Source: Mycobacterium decipiens
Lineage (GTDB): Bacteria > Actinomycetota > Actinomycetes > Mycobacteriales > Mycobacteriaceae
Length of the DNA: 64,000 nt
Direction of reading: 5' to 3'
Assembly (NCBI RefSeq): GCF_963853665.1
Contig: NZ_OY970459.1
Span: forward strand, 434,001-498,000
A program made the translations under genes and the position numbers. Numbering within the stretch: the stretch's first letter is position 1; every line of letters begins with the position of its first letter. The notes under the pieces are model-generated. The model did no database searches. It saw nothing but the letters and a program-made list of their open reading frames with translations, and was not told where the DNA came from. Shown here piece after piece: positions 42,950-51,906 of the stretch.

Positions 42950-43687
42950 ATGACCCGCTCGCAGACCATCCTCACCGTTTCGCTGGCCTTGGCCGCCAGC
43001 GTGATCTATGCCGTTATGTGGGTGGGGCACGCCCAGGACTGGGGGTGGTTGCACAGCCTGGATTGGTCGTTGTTGAACGCAGCGCACGACATCGGGATCA
43101 AGCACCCGGCCTGGGTGCGTTTCTGGGATGGCGTCTCCCTGGTCGTGGGCCCGGCGGTGCTGCGGCCGCTGGGGTTGGTGGCTGCGGCGATCGCGCTGGT
43201 GAAGGGCAAGATGCGGATAGCGCTGTTGCTGTTGGCCTGTCTGCCGCTCAACGGCTTCATCACGATGACGGCCAAAGGCCTGGCCGGTCGCCCGCGACCG
43301 GCGACCGCGCTGGTAGCTGCCCATTCGACCTCGTTTCCGTCGGGGCATGCACTCGAGGCGACCGCTAGCGTGCTGGCGTTGCTGGTGGTCGTGTTGCCCC
43401 TGCTGCGCAGCCGGTCGACACGGTTGGTGGCCGTCACAGTGGGCGCACTCAGCGTGCTGACCGTCGGCATTGCCAGGGTCGCGTTGAACGTGCATCATCC
43501 GTCCGACGTGATTGCCGGCTGGGCGCTGGGATACGTGTATTTCCTGGTGTGCCTGTGGGTGTTTCGGCCGCCGCCGGTATTCGGCTCGGGGCGCGCATCG
43601 CACGACTTGGCGCCGGTTGGTTTATCACAGCCCGGTGACCCAACCGGGGCTGAACCTTTACTTGACCCCGAGGCTCGGCGCATCTGA
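42950..43687 (+). CDS. PAP2-family membrane phosphatase (Rv0308-like)
   Basis: 245-residue integral membrane protein with about six transmembrane helices. The PAP2 signature is complete: KGLAGRPRP, SFPSGHALEAT and RVALNVHHPSDVIAGW. Members dephosphorylate lipid phosphates (phosphatidate or isoprenyl pyrophosphates) at the outer face. It starts 57 bp from the divergent Rv0307c-like gene with GGGGTTAGGTC upstream, and lies 10 bp before the YkuD gene, a plausible envelope operon. Confidence 0.86.
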   Translation: MTRSQTILTVSLALAASVIYAVMWVGHAQDWGWLHSLDWSLLNAAHDIGIKHPAWVRFWDGVSLVVGPAVLRPLGLVAAAIALVKGKMRIALLLLACLPLNGFITMTAKGLAGRPRPATALVAAHSTSFPSGHALEATASVLALLVVVLPLLRSRSTRLVAVTVGALSVLTVGIARVALNVHHPSDVIAGWALGYVYFLVCLWVFRPPPVFGSGRASHDLAPVGLSQPGDPTGAEPLLDPEARRI

Positions 43688-43697
43688 CGATGAAACG

Positions 43698-44354
43698 ATG
43701 CGCCGACTGGTAGCTCTGCTGTGTGCTGCGGTGTGCATGGTCGGTGTGGGCCTGGTGTTGGCGCCGCTGAGCCTTGCCGTCGTCAACCCGTGGTTCGCGA
43801 ACTCGGTCGGCAACGCCGTGCAGGTGGTTTCGGTGGTGGGAACCGGTGGTTCGGCCGCCAAGATGGATGTGTACCAGCGCACCGCGGCGGGCTGGCAGCC
43901 GCTCAAGACCGGTATCAGCACACATATCGGCTCGGCCGGCATGGCGGCGGAGGCCAAGAGCGGATATCCGGCCACCCCGATGGGGGTCTACAGCCTGGAC
44001 TCCGCCTTCGGCACCGCGTCGAATCCCGGTGGTGGGCTGCCGTACACCCAAGTCGGACCCAATCACTGGTGGAGCGGCGACGACAACAGCCCCACCTTCA
44101 ACTCCATGCAGGTCTGCCAGAAGTCCCAGTGCCCGTTCAGTACGGCCGCAAGCGAGAACCTGCAAATCCCGCAGTACAAGCATTCGGTCGTGATGGGTGT
44201 CAACAAGGCCAAGGTTCCGGGCAAAGGCTCCGCGTTCTTCTTTCACACGACCGATGGTGGGCCCACCGCGGGCTGTGTGGCGATCGATGATGCCACGCTG
44301 GTGCAGATCATCCGCTGGCTGCGGCCGGGTGCGGTGATCGCGATCGCCAAGTAG
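43698..44354 (+). CDS. Exported YkuD (L,D-transpeptidase-like) protein (Rv0309-like)
   Basis: 218 residues. A hydrophobic signal peptide (RRLVALLCAAVCMVGVGLVLAPLSLA) leads a YkuD-fold domain. The catalytic signature is HTTDGGPTAGCVAIDDATL with His183 and Cys193, a variant of the usual HGxxxxxSHGC pattern. It is probably a periplasmic or cell-wall enzyme. Start ATG 43698 gives the recalled Rv0309 length. It follows the PAP2 gene closely. Confidence 0.85.
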   Translation: MRRLVALLCAAVCMVGVGLVLAPLSLAVVNPWFANSVGNAVQVVSVVGTGGSAAKMDVYQRTAAGWQPLKTGISTHIGSAGMAAEAKSGYPATPMGVYSLDSAFGTASNPGGGLPYTQVGPNHWWSGDDNSPTFNSMQVCQKSQCPFSTAASENLQIPQYKHSVVMGVNKAKVPGKGSAFFFHTTDGGPTAGCVAIDDATLVQIIRWLRPGAVIAIAK

Positions 44355-44363
44355 TCCCCAGCT

Positions 44364-44828
44364 TCAATCAGCCAGAGCGCGACCGGGGGTCACCCTAAAT
44401 CCGATGTCCGCCAACGACATTGTCGCCTCGTAGGTTCGGTCGTAGCCGGTGGCGCTGATCCGCCAGCCGTCGGCGGTGCGTCGGTACTGGTCGCGGTAGA
44501 ACGCCGCGCCGATCAGCATGAAATTGAACTCGGCGACGATGACCCGATCCTGCAGGTACCAGACTCCCGTTGCGGTATCGCCGGTCACGGTGATTTCTGG
44601 ATGGGTGACCCGGTGCTCGGTGATGATGTTGGGTCCAAGCGTTGAACGCAGGTAGTCCACCAGGTCGGCGCGGTTGGTGAAGTGCAGCTCAGATCCGACC
44701 GATGACCCGTAGTCGCCGGCGACGTCCTCGGTCAGCGTTTCGGCAAAGTCGTCCCAGTGCTTGGTGTCCAGCGCGCGCAAGTACCGGTATTTGACCTGTT
44801 TGATCGCGGCTACATCGTGCGGACTCAT
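44364..44828 (-). CDS. SnoaL/NTF2-like protein (Rv0310c-like)
   Basis: 154 residues of the NTF2/SnoaL-like fold (aligning with bile-acid dehydratase or aromatic hydroxylase small subunits): AIKQVKYRYLRALDTKHWDDFAETL, TNRADLVDYLR and FYRDQYRRTADGWRISATGYDRTYE. It may be an isomerase, dehydratase or hydrolase; catalytic residues are not certain. Start ATG 44828; ATG 44846 adds six residues. Divergent from the next gene with 76 bp between the starts. Confidence 0.78.
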   Translation of the reverse strand: MSPHDVAAIKQVKYRYLRALDTKHWDDFAETLTEDVAGDYGSSVGSELHFTNRADLVDYLRSTLGPNIITEHRVTHPEITVTGDTATGVWYLQDRVIVAEFNFMLIGAAFYRDQYRRTADGWRISATGYDRTYEATMSLADIGFRVTPGRALAD

Positions 44829-44904
44829 CACGCCATTGCAGCACATCGTTTCCGGTGGGGGCCCGGGGCGGCGGGGGAAGCCAGAGCTGACTACCTTGGG
44901 GGGC

Positions 44905-46134
44905 ATGAGCCAATCCCGGTACGCGGGGTTGTCCCGCGGCCAGCTGGCAATTCTGGTACCCGAGCTGCTGTTGATCGGGCAGATGATCGACCGCTCGGGC
45001 ATGGCGTGGTGCATCCAGGCGTTCGGCCGCGACGAGATGCTACAGATCGCCATCGAGGAGTGGGCGGGTGCGAGTCCGATCTACACCAAGCGCATGCAGC
45101 GGGCGCTGAATTTCGAGGGCGACGACGTACCCACCATCTTCAAGGGGCTACAGCTCGACATCGGCGCTCCGCCGCAGTTCATGGATTTCCGCTACACCCT
45201 GCACGACCGTTGGCACGGCGAGTTCCACCTCGACCACTGCGGGGCGCTGCTCGACGTGGAGCCGATGGGCGACGACTACGTCGTCGGCATGTGCCACACC
45301 ATCGAAGACCCGACGTTCGACGCCACCGCGGTCGCGACCAACCCGCGCGCGCAGGTGCGTCCCATCCACCGGCCGCCCCGCAACCCGGCCGACCGGCATC
45401 CGCACTGTGCGTGGACCGTCATCATCGACGAGTCCTATCCCGAGGTCGAGGGTATCGCGGCGCTGCAGGCAATGCGTCAAACTAGAGCTGCTACTTGGGA
45501 ATTCGATCCCATTGACCGCTCTGATGAGGGGCTGGCCGACTATTCGGGTCCGGTGCTGTCAGATCTTGACTTCGGCGCGTTTTCACACGCTGCGCTGGTG
45601 CGGATGGCCGAGGAAGTGTGTCTGCAGATGCACCTGCTCAACCTGTCGTTCGCCATCGCGGTGGCCAAACGGACCCCAGCAGACGCCGGACTGGCCGCCT
45701 CGATCAATACCCGCCAGCTGATCGGCGTCGCCGGGCTTGGCGCGGAACGCATTCACCGCGCACTGGCCTTACCCGGCGGAATCGAAGGCGCGTCACGGGT
45801 GTTGGAGTTGCACCCGCTGCTCAACCCGTTCGGCTATATCCTGGCCGAACCGGCGGCGAACCGGCTGACGGTGCGCCGGTCGCCCGCCCACGACGACGGC
45901 GCCTGGATTTCGCTGTGCACACCCGAATCCGCGCAGCCGCTGCAGGCAATTGCCACCGCCGTCGACCCGCATATCCAGGTTCGGGTCAGCGGGACGAATA
46001 CCGCCTGGACCGCAGAACTTGTCGAGACCGACGCCCCGGCGACCGAACTGCCAGAGGTGTTGGTTGCCAAGGTCAGTGGGGGATCGTCCTTCCAGTTTGA
46101 GCCGAGGCGTTCGCTGCCGCTCACCGTGGTGTAG
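44905..46134 (+). CDS. Conserved hypothetical protein (Rv0311-like)
   Basis: 409 residues, equal to the recalled Rv0311 length. No recognised domain; it begins MSQSRYAGLSRGQLAILVPE and has a segment DFRYTLHDRWHGEFHLDHCGALLDVE with several His/Asp residues that could bind metal, followed by MCHTIEDPTFDATAV. ATG 44905 is used; the longer reading covers the divergent promoter. Its function is unknown. Confidence 0.75.
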   Translation: MSQSRYAGLSRGQLAILVPELLLIGQMIDRSGMAWCIQAFGRDEMLQIAIEEWAGASPIYTKRMQRALNFEGDDVPTIFKGLQLDIGAPPQFMDFRYTLHDRWHGEFHLDHCGALLDVEPMGDDYVVGMCHTIEDPTFDATAVATNPRAQVRPIHRPPRNPADRHPHCAWTVIIDESYPEVEGIAALQAMRQTRAATWEFDPIDRSDEGLADYSGPVLSDLDFGAFSHAALVRMAEEVCLQMHLLNLSFAIAVAKRTPADAGLAASINTRQLIGVAGLGAERIHRALALPGGIEGASRVLELHPLLNPFGYILAEPAANRLTVRRSPAHDDGAWISLCTPESAQPLQAIATAVDPHIQVRVSGTNTAWTAELVETDAPATELPEVLVAKVSGGSSFQFEPRRSLPLTVV

Positions 46135-46288
46135 CGCGCCGTAGCCTGTCAAGACGGTACCGGTACCACTTCGGTGACACATGGGCATCGAGCGCATACC
46201 AATGCGGTTGTGAGCGAGCCGCATACGGCGTGTCCGCCGCTATGGTTAACGCTGGCCACCGACCCCTATCGACGAAAGTATTCGCTAT

Positions 46289-48139
46289 ATGTACGACCCG
46301 CTCGGGTTGTCGATCGGGACCACCAACCTGGTCGCCGCATGTAACGGAACTACGGTTACCCGTCGCGCGGTGCTGACCCTGTATCCGCATTGCGCCCCGA
46401 AAATTGGTGTTTTCGACCAGAAACCGGACTTGACCGAGCCCGGCACCTTGATGAGCGGCTTCGTCGAGCGCATCGGCGACTCGGTGGCACTGGTGTCTCC
46501 CGACGGATCCGTTCACGATCCGGACCTGCTGTTGGTCGAGGCGCTGGATGCGATGGTGCTGGCCTCGGGTGCGGACGCGAGTTCTTCGGAGATCTCGATA
46601 GCCGTTCCCGCGCACTGGAAATCCGAAGCCGTGCAGGCGCTGCGTAACGGATTGCGGACGCACGTCGGGTTCGTCCGCAGTGGCATGGCGCCGCGCCTGG
46701 TCTCGGATGCGATCGCGGCGTTGACCGCGGTGGACTCCGAATTCGGCCTGCCCGATGGCGGTGTGGTGGGGTTGCTTGATTTCGGTGGCTCCGCGACTTG
46801 CGTCACATTGGTTCAGACCGCGTCGGGTTCAAGGACGTTGGGTTTCGAGCCCGTCAGCGCCACGGTGCGCTACGAGGACTTTTCCGGTAACCAGATCGAC
46901 CAGGCCTTGCTGCTCCGGGTCATCGACGAACTCGGTCATGACCTCGATGCGGCCAGCACCGCCGCGGTTGGGCAACTCGGCCACCTCAAGGAGCGGTGCC
47001 GTGCGGCCAAGGAACGGTTGTCCACCGACGCTGTCACCGAATTCGCCGCCGAGTTCTCAGGATGCAGCTCTAGCATTGAGGTGACTCGAGAGCGGTTCGA
47101 AGACCTGATCCAGGATCAGCTGACCGGCTTCATCTACGCGTTCGACGACATGCTGGCACGCAACAACTCGAGCTGGGCGGATCTCGCGGCGGTGGTCGCG
47201 GTCGGCGGCGGTGCCAACATCCCCCTTGTCACTCAACGTCTTTCGTTCCATACCCGCCGACCTGTCCTGACCGCGCCGCAACCCGAGTGCGCGGCGGCAA
47301 TGGGCGCGTTGCAGCTCGCCAGCCGCGGGGGTGACCGGGATTCGCGAACGCGGACATCCATCGGCCTCGTCGCGACAGCGGCTTCCGGCACCAGTGTCAT
47401 CGAGCTGCCGGCCGGCGACGTCATGGTGATCGACCATGATGCCTTGACCGATCGCGAATTGGCCTGGTCGCAGACCGAGTTCCCGGGCGACGTGCCGGTG
47501 CCGCTCGAGGGCGACCCGTACAACGAAGACGGTCCCTGTTGGTCGATGCGTTTGAACGCGATCGAGCCACCCAAGGAACCGCCGTGGCGACGCATCCGGT
47601 TGTCGCAGTTGCTCATCGGGGTGTCCGCGGTGGTGGCCATGACGGCCATCGGGGGCGTGGCATTCACGTTGACGGCCATCGAGGAAAGACCGGCCCCCTC
47701 ACGAGCCCCAGTTGTGCCCAGCCTCGCTCCCCGGCTGCCCAGCACGCGGGCGCCGAGCCCGCCATCGCCGCCCGCACCGGTTCCCAGTCCGGCACCGGCC
47801 CCAACCACCGTGGCGCCGCCACCCCCGCCGCCGACTCAAGTGGTGACGACCACGCCGCCACCACCAGTCACGACCAAGACGACTCCACCGACCACCACGT
47901 CACCGCCGACCACCACAACGACCAGCACGCCACCGTCGACTACGACGACGACTACGCCGCCGACGACGACGCCAACCACCACGACCACTGAGCCGCCGAT
48001 GACTACGGCTCCGACGGTAAAGATGACGACGGAGTGGTTGCACGTCCCGCTGCTGCCGGTCCCGATACCGGTTCCGGTTCCGCAACGTCCGGGTGCCGGA
48101 GAACCGCAGAACCCGTTTCAGCGCGCCGACGGTCCGTGA
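46289..48139 (+). CDS. Pro/Thr-rich membrane protein with Hsp70-like N-domain (Rv0312-like)
   Basis: 616 residues. Residues 1-370 look like an actin/Hsp70 fold (LGLSIGTTNLVAACNGTTVT; LLDFGGSATCVTLVQTASG; VVAVGGGANIPLVTQRL). One transmembrane helix lies at about 435-458 (LLIGVSAVVAMTAIGGVAFTL), then a Pro/Thr-rich stalk of about 120 residues, and a short tail EWLHVPLLPVPIPVPVP. The layout suggests a cytosolic ATP-binding-like domain, a single membrane pass and an extended outer stalk. Paralogous to the next gene. The function of the family (DUF7159-type, mycobacterial) is not established. Confidence 0.8.
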   Translation: MYDPLGLSIGTTNLVAACNGTTVTRRAVLTLYPHCAPKIGVFDQKPDLTEPGTLMSGFVERIGDSVALVSPDGSVHDPDLLLVEALDAMVLASGADASSSEISIAVPAHWKSEAVQALRNGLRTHVGFVRSGMAPRLVSDAIAALTAVDSEFGLPDGGVVGLLDFGGSATCVTLVQTASGSRTLGFEPVSATVRYEDFSGNQIDQALLLRVIDELGHDLDAASTAAVGQLGHLKERCRAAKERLSTDAVTEFAAEFSGCSSSIEVTRERFEDLIQDQLTGFIYAFDDMLARNNSSWADLAAVVAVGGGANIPLVTQRLSFHTRRPVLTAPQPECAAAMGALQLASRGGDRDSRTRTSIGLVATAASGTSVIELPAGDVMVIDHDALTDRELAWSQTEFPGDVPVPLEGDPYNEDGPCWSMRLNAIEPPKEPPWRRIRLSQLLIGVSAVVAMTAIGGVAFTLTAIEERPAPSRAPVVPSLAPRLPSTRAPSPPSPPAPVPSPAPAPTTVAPPPPPPTQVVTTTPPPPVTTKTTPPTTTSPPTTTTTSTPPSTTTTTTPPTTTPTTTTTEPPMTTAPTVKMTTEWLHVPLLPVPIPVPVPQRPGAGEPQNPFQRADGP

Positions 48140-48320
48140 CCTCGCGCCGGGCACCGCGCTGGCTCATTTGAGCTTGACCAGAATCGGGCCGTGCCCCAGC
48201 CCCGCGCGAGTAGGCTTGAGCTGGCAAAATTGCACCAACTCCCAGCTATTCCGGATGTGACGGCGGCCCGCGCGGTGCGCTCGTTCGCCGCAGACCCCAT
48301 GGCTGGCCTTGGAGGGCCAG

Positions 48321-49694
48321 ATGGAAATCGTACTTGGGGTATCGATGGAGCCCATGGCGGTCCGCCTGGTGCTGATCGAGGGTGCAAACGCGGACGGTGT
48401 CACCGTCGAAGAACACAACTTCGAGGTTGCTCCGGACACGTCCGGTACGGCCGCCGCGGCGATTGCCGCGGTCGCCAGGGCTCGTGACGGCGCGGTCGAA
48501 GGCGGCTACCAGCTGGCGTCAACCGGGGTGACGTGGACCGACCCCGCCGCGGTTGGTGCGCTGCGCGAACAGCTCGCCGCCCGTGACGTCGGAAGTGTCA
48601 TGTTGGTCTCCCCGCTGCTGGCGGCGGCGGCGTTGGCCCAGACGGTGGGGTTTGCCATCGGCTATGAGCACATCGCGATGTTGTTCGTCGAGTCGGACAG
48701 CGCGACCTTGGCCGTCGTCGACGTCGCCGACGGTTCGATCGTCGATCTGCACCGCCAGCAGTTGGCAACCGATCGCGGCGCCGTCACAGCCGAGCTGGCG
48801 ACGATGCTCGCCGGTCTGGATGCGCCGGGCTCGCGGGCGAATGGGGTGTTCGTCATCGGCTGCGGGGTGGACATTGTCGCGTTCAAGCCGGCGCTTCAGG
48901 CGGCCACGTCGCTGGTGGTGAGCCTTGCCGAGGAGCCGGAGATGGCGCTGGCCCGGGGTGCGGCGGTGGCGTCGGCGAATGCCCCGCTGTTCACCTCGTC
49001 GACCGCGGCTCTGGCCTACGCGCTGGATCCCGGCACCGGGGAGGTAAACCCGCGCGCGCTCACTCCGACCTACCTGGACGTCTGCGCCAACGCCGATCGG
49101 GGAGAGGGTGCCCTGGCATACAGCGCGTTGGACGACGACGATGACGGGGAGAACACGCGCCGGGGCAGGCCGTTTGCGCTGAGCGGTGGGGTAATGGCCG
49201 GCGTTTCGGCCATCGCGGCCGGGATTCTGGTGGTTTCGCTGACGTCTGATGTCCGGCCGACGGCCGCCGAGCTGCCCAGCCCCCCCGAGACGATCGTCCC
49301 GGCAAGTCAGGCGCCGGCTGCGCTGCCCTCGACGCCGCCGCAGCTGCAGCCACCGGCCCCTAGCCCTCCGCCGGCGGCGCCGCCAATTGAGGTGGCCGCC
49401 CCGCCACCTGTGGTGCAGCCGCCGCCGCAAACCGTGGTGAACATGGCGCCCGCCACGCCCCGCCGGGCGCCGACCCGGAAGGCGCCGGTGCCCACTCCCG
49501 TGCCGCAAGCCCCGCGGACAACACCGCCCGCGGCGGTGCCACCACCACCGCCACCACCGCCGCCGGAGGCCCCGCCGACACCGATCATGACGATGTACCT
49601 GCATCTCCCCTTCGTTAGCATTCCGATTCCGATTTACCCACCGGCACCGCCCCCGCCCCCGCCGGAGCCGGGTCCCCCGCCGCCGGGTCCGTAG
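48321..49694 (+). CDS. Second DUF7159-like Pro-rich membrane protein
   Basis: 457 residues, paralogous in layout to the gene upstream but with a shorter head. N-domain MEIVLGVSMEPMAVRLVLIE to about residue 290 (ALARGAAVASANAPLF is reminiscent of the Hsp70-like C-lobe), one transmembrane helix at about 295-315 (GGVMAGVSAIAAGILVVSL), a Pro-rich stalk and a tail MYLHLPFVSIPIPIYPP. ATG 48321 with GGAGGG upstream is preferred to TTG 48309. I do not recall this second copy in H37Rv, so it may be a local duplication lost or absent there. Just upstream of the Rv0313-like gene. Confidence 0.75.
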   Translation: MEIVLGVSMEPMAVRLVLIEGANADGVTVEEHNFEVAPDTSGTAAAAIAAVARARDGAVEGGYQLASTGVTWTDPAAVGALREQLAARDVGSVMLVSPLLAAAALAQTVGFAIGYEHIAMLFVESDSATLAVVDVADGSIVDLHRQQLATDRGAVTAELATMLAGLDAPGSRANGVFVIGCGVDIVAFKPALQAATSLVVSLAEEPEMALARGAAVASANAPLFTSSTAALAYALDPGTGEVNPRALTPTYLDVCANADRGEGALAYSALDDDDDGENTRRGRPFALSGGVMAGVSAIAAGILVVSLTSDVRPTAAELPSPPETIVPASQAPAALPSTPPQLQPPAPSPPPAAPPIEVAAPPPVVQPPPQTVVNMAPATPRRAPTRKAPVPTPVPQAPRTTPPAAVPPPPPPPPPEAPPTPIMTMYLHLPFVSIPIPIYPPAPPPPPPEPGPPPPGP

Positions 49695-49723
49695 TATTGA
49701 TATGAGCCGCTGAGGAGGTCGGG

Positions 49724-50110
49724 TTGGGCGACTATGGTCCCTTCGGATTCGATCCCGAAGAATTCGATCGGGTGATCAGGGAGGGCAGCGAGGGACTTCG
49801 CGACGTGTTCGAGCGGATCGGCAGGTTCGTCAATTCATCCGGTGCTCGAACCGGGTGGTCGGCAGTCTTTGAGGACCTGTCCCGGCGCCCACGACCGGCA
49901 CCGGAGACCGCCGGTGAGGCAGGTGACGGCGTGTGGGCCATCTACACGGTCGACGCGGAGGGCGGCGCGCGCGTCGAGCAGGTATATGCAACCGAACTTG
50001 ACGCTCTGCGTGCGAACAAGGACAACACCGACCCGAAACGCAAGGTTCGGTTCCTGCCGTACGGCATCGCGGTCAGCGTTCTCGACGATCCTGCCGATGA
50101 GGCTAAGTAA
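49724..50110 (+). CDS. Small conserved protein (Rv0313-like)
   Basis: 128 residues, same length as Rv0313; it starts at a TTG (49724) with GAGGAGG upstream. The sequence is acidic and charged (FDPEEFDRVIREGSEGLRDV at the start; DGVWAIYTVDAEGGARVEQ in the middle) with no recognised domain. It lies 29 bp after the Pro-rich membrane protein gene and is convergent with the next gene, 3 bp away. Confidence 0.75.
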   Translation: MGDYGPFGFDPEEFDRVIREGSEGLRDVFERIGRFVNSSGARTGWSAVFEDLSRRPRPAPETAGEAGDGVWAIYTVDAEGGARVEQVYATELDALRANKDNTDPKRKVRFLPYGIAVSVLDDPADEAK

Positions 50111-50113
50111 CCG

Positions 50114-50758
50114 TCAGCCCTGCTGGACGACGTTGGAATCGCCGGCCTTGCTGATCTTCGGCGAGCCCGAGCGATAGGTGACTTCGTTGTTGAAACCGGC
50201 GGCTTCGATGGAGTCGACCGAGTCGACGGTGACCGAGTTCCTCATGCCGGACACCGTGAGGCTCGCGCAGTGGCCGGTGATCACGACCGTGTTGGACACG
50301 CCGCTGATGCTGACGATGTTGTCGTTGCAGGCGATCGTCCGGTGTACGTTGACGCCGGAGACGCTCAGGCTGGCGCCGGCCGGCGGAAGCGGTGTCGCCG
50401 GTTGCGCGGTCGGGGTTTGAGTAGCCCGGGAGACGGACGGACTGGGGGAAAGCACGACGAAGTTGCCGCGGGACAGCCGATTCGCGCTGAACGCGGCGAT
50501 GCCGCCCACCAGAGCCAGCACACCGACAACGAAGAGCGCGGCCAGGATCCACCACATACGCGTGCCGGAGGACGACCGCGACGAGCGGCCGAGGAACGGG
50601 TCGCCGTAGTTGTACGGTGGCGGTGCCTGCGGCGGTGGGCCGGGCGGGTAGGCGTAGCCGCTCGGTTGCGGGCTGCCTAGTTCGGACGCTCGTGCCACAT
50701 CGTCCAGCGGCCGCTCCAGTTCCCGGATCCGGGTCTCCGGGTCGTCCTCTGGGTTCAT
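50114..50758 (-). CDS. Membrane-anchored DUF3060 protein (Rv0314c-like)
   Basis: About 214 residues. Cytosolic acidic N-terminus with a Pro-rich stretch, one transmembrane helix at about 75-95 (WILAALFVVGVLALVGGIAAF), a short spacer, then a C-terminal beta-repeat domain with regularly spaced V/I strands (LSVSGVNVHRTIACNDNIVS, ITGHCASLTVSGMRNSVTV), typical of DUF3060. Start 50758 is used (GGGAG 9 nt upstream); ATG 50776 is possible. Function unknown. Confidence 0.8.
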   Translation of the reverse strand: MNPEDDPETRIRELERPLDDVARASELGSPQPSGYAYPPGPPPQAPPPYNYGDPFLGRSSRSSSGTRMWWILAALFVVGVLALVGGIAAFSANRLSRGNFVVLSPSPSVSRATQTPTAQPATPLPPAGASLSVSGVNVHRTIACNDNIVSISGVSNTVVITGHCASLTVSGMRNSVTVDSVDSIEAAGFNNEVTYRSGSPKISKAGDSNVVQQG

Positions 50759-50808
50759 GCACAGATGCTCCCACACGAGGGTCGTGCCGAGTAGGTAGTT
50801 TCGGCAAC

Positions 50809-51840
50809 GTGGCCGACCTGTCGAACCGTCAGATTCTGTTGCGCCGCCGCCCGACCGGGCTGGTTGCGCCCGGTGACACCGAGCTGGTCATCAAGCCGGC
50901 TCCGGAGCCCGCCGACGGCGAGGCGCTGGTCCGCACCACCTACGTGGGCATCGACGCCGCCGCCCGGACCTGGCTCGACGACCAGCCGAGCTACCTTCCG
51001 CCGGTGCGGCTGGGCGACGTCATCCGGGCGGCCGGGATCGGTCAGGTCGTCGCGTCGCGCTGCGAGGCCTACGCCGTCGGCGATGTCGTCACCACGCTGA
51101 CGGGCTTCCAGGAGTACGTGATCGTCCGCGACGACGTGTTCAGCACACCCATCCCGGGGGAGGACGACCAGCTGGCGATCATGTCGGTATACGGCCCGAC
51201 CGGTGCCACGGCCTATTTCGGGATGACCGACATCGGCCGGCCGCAGCCCGGGGAGACGGTGGTGGTCTCGGCAGCGGCGGGAGCCACCGGATCGGTGGCC
51301 GGGCAGATCGCCAAGATCGCCGGAGCCCGAGTGGTAGGCATCGCGGGCGGGCCACAGAAGTGCCGGGCGGTGGTGCAAGACTTCGGCTTCGACTCGTGCA
51401 TCGACTATAAGAACGATGACCTGGCGGCGGCGCTCAAAGAGCACTGTCCCCGGCGGGTCGACGTCTACTTCGACAACGTCGGGGGGCCGATCCTCGACGC
51501 CGTGCTGGGCCGGCTGGCCCGCAAGGCGCGGGTGGTGCTGTGCGGCGTGATCTCCAGCTACCTGACCGGCGAGCACCCCGGGCCGGCCAACTATGTGAAT
51601 CTGCTCGCCAAGACCGCGCAGATGCGGGGGTTCAACGCGCTCGAGGAGTGGGGCCGTTTCGACGAGGCTTTCGCCAAGCTGCGCCAGTGGGAGGCCGAGG
51701 GACGGCTGCGGCACCGCCAGACCGTCTTCGAGGGGATCGAGTCGTGTGTCGACGCCCTCAACGGGCTATTCACCGGGGTCAACATCGGCAAGCTGCTGGT
51801 CAAGGTCAGTGCCCCGACACCCCACCGGCGGGCGCGCTGA
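50809..51840 (+). CDS. NADP-dependent medium-chain reductase (prostaglandin-reductase type)
   Basis: 343-residue MDR-superfamily enzyme without the zinc site. GTG 50809 starts VADLSNRQILLRRRPTGLV; the nucleotide-binding region is [31 protein letters not shown], followed by VDVYFDNVGGPILDAVL and ARVVLCGVISSY, which is the LTB4DH/PTGR/curcumin-reductase pattern. Such enzymes reduce C=C bonds of enones. Divergent from the DUF3060 gene (50 bp). I do not recall it between Rv0314c and Rv0315 in H37Rv. Confidence 0.85.
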   Translation: MADLSNRQILLRRRPTGLVAPGDTELVIKPAPEPADGEALVRTTYVGIDAAARTWLDDQPSYLPPVRLGDVIRAAGIGQVVASRCEAYAVGDVVTTLTGFQEYVIVRDDVFSTPIPGEDDQLAIMSVYGPTGATAYFGMTDIGRPQPGETVVVSAAAGATGSVAGQIAKIAGARVVGIAGGPQKCRAVVQDFGFDSCIDYKNDDLAAALKEHCPRRVDVYFDNVGGPILDAVLGRLARKARVVLCGVISSYLTGEHPGPANYVNLLAKTAQMRGFNALEEWGRFDEAFAKLRQWEAEGRLRHRQTVFEGIESCVDALNGLFTGVNIGKLLVKVSAPTPHRRAR

Positions 51841-51906
51841 CCTGGGCGATCATCCGCAGCCGCATCGCCAAGTTCACCGCGTGGCAACCGGGGCTGCTAT
51901 TGTCCC

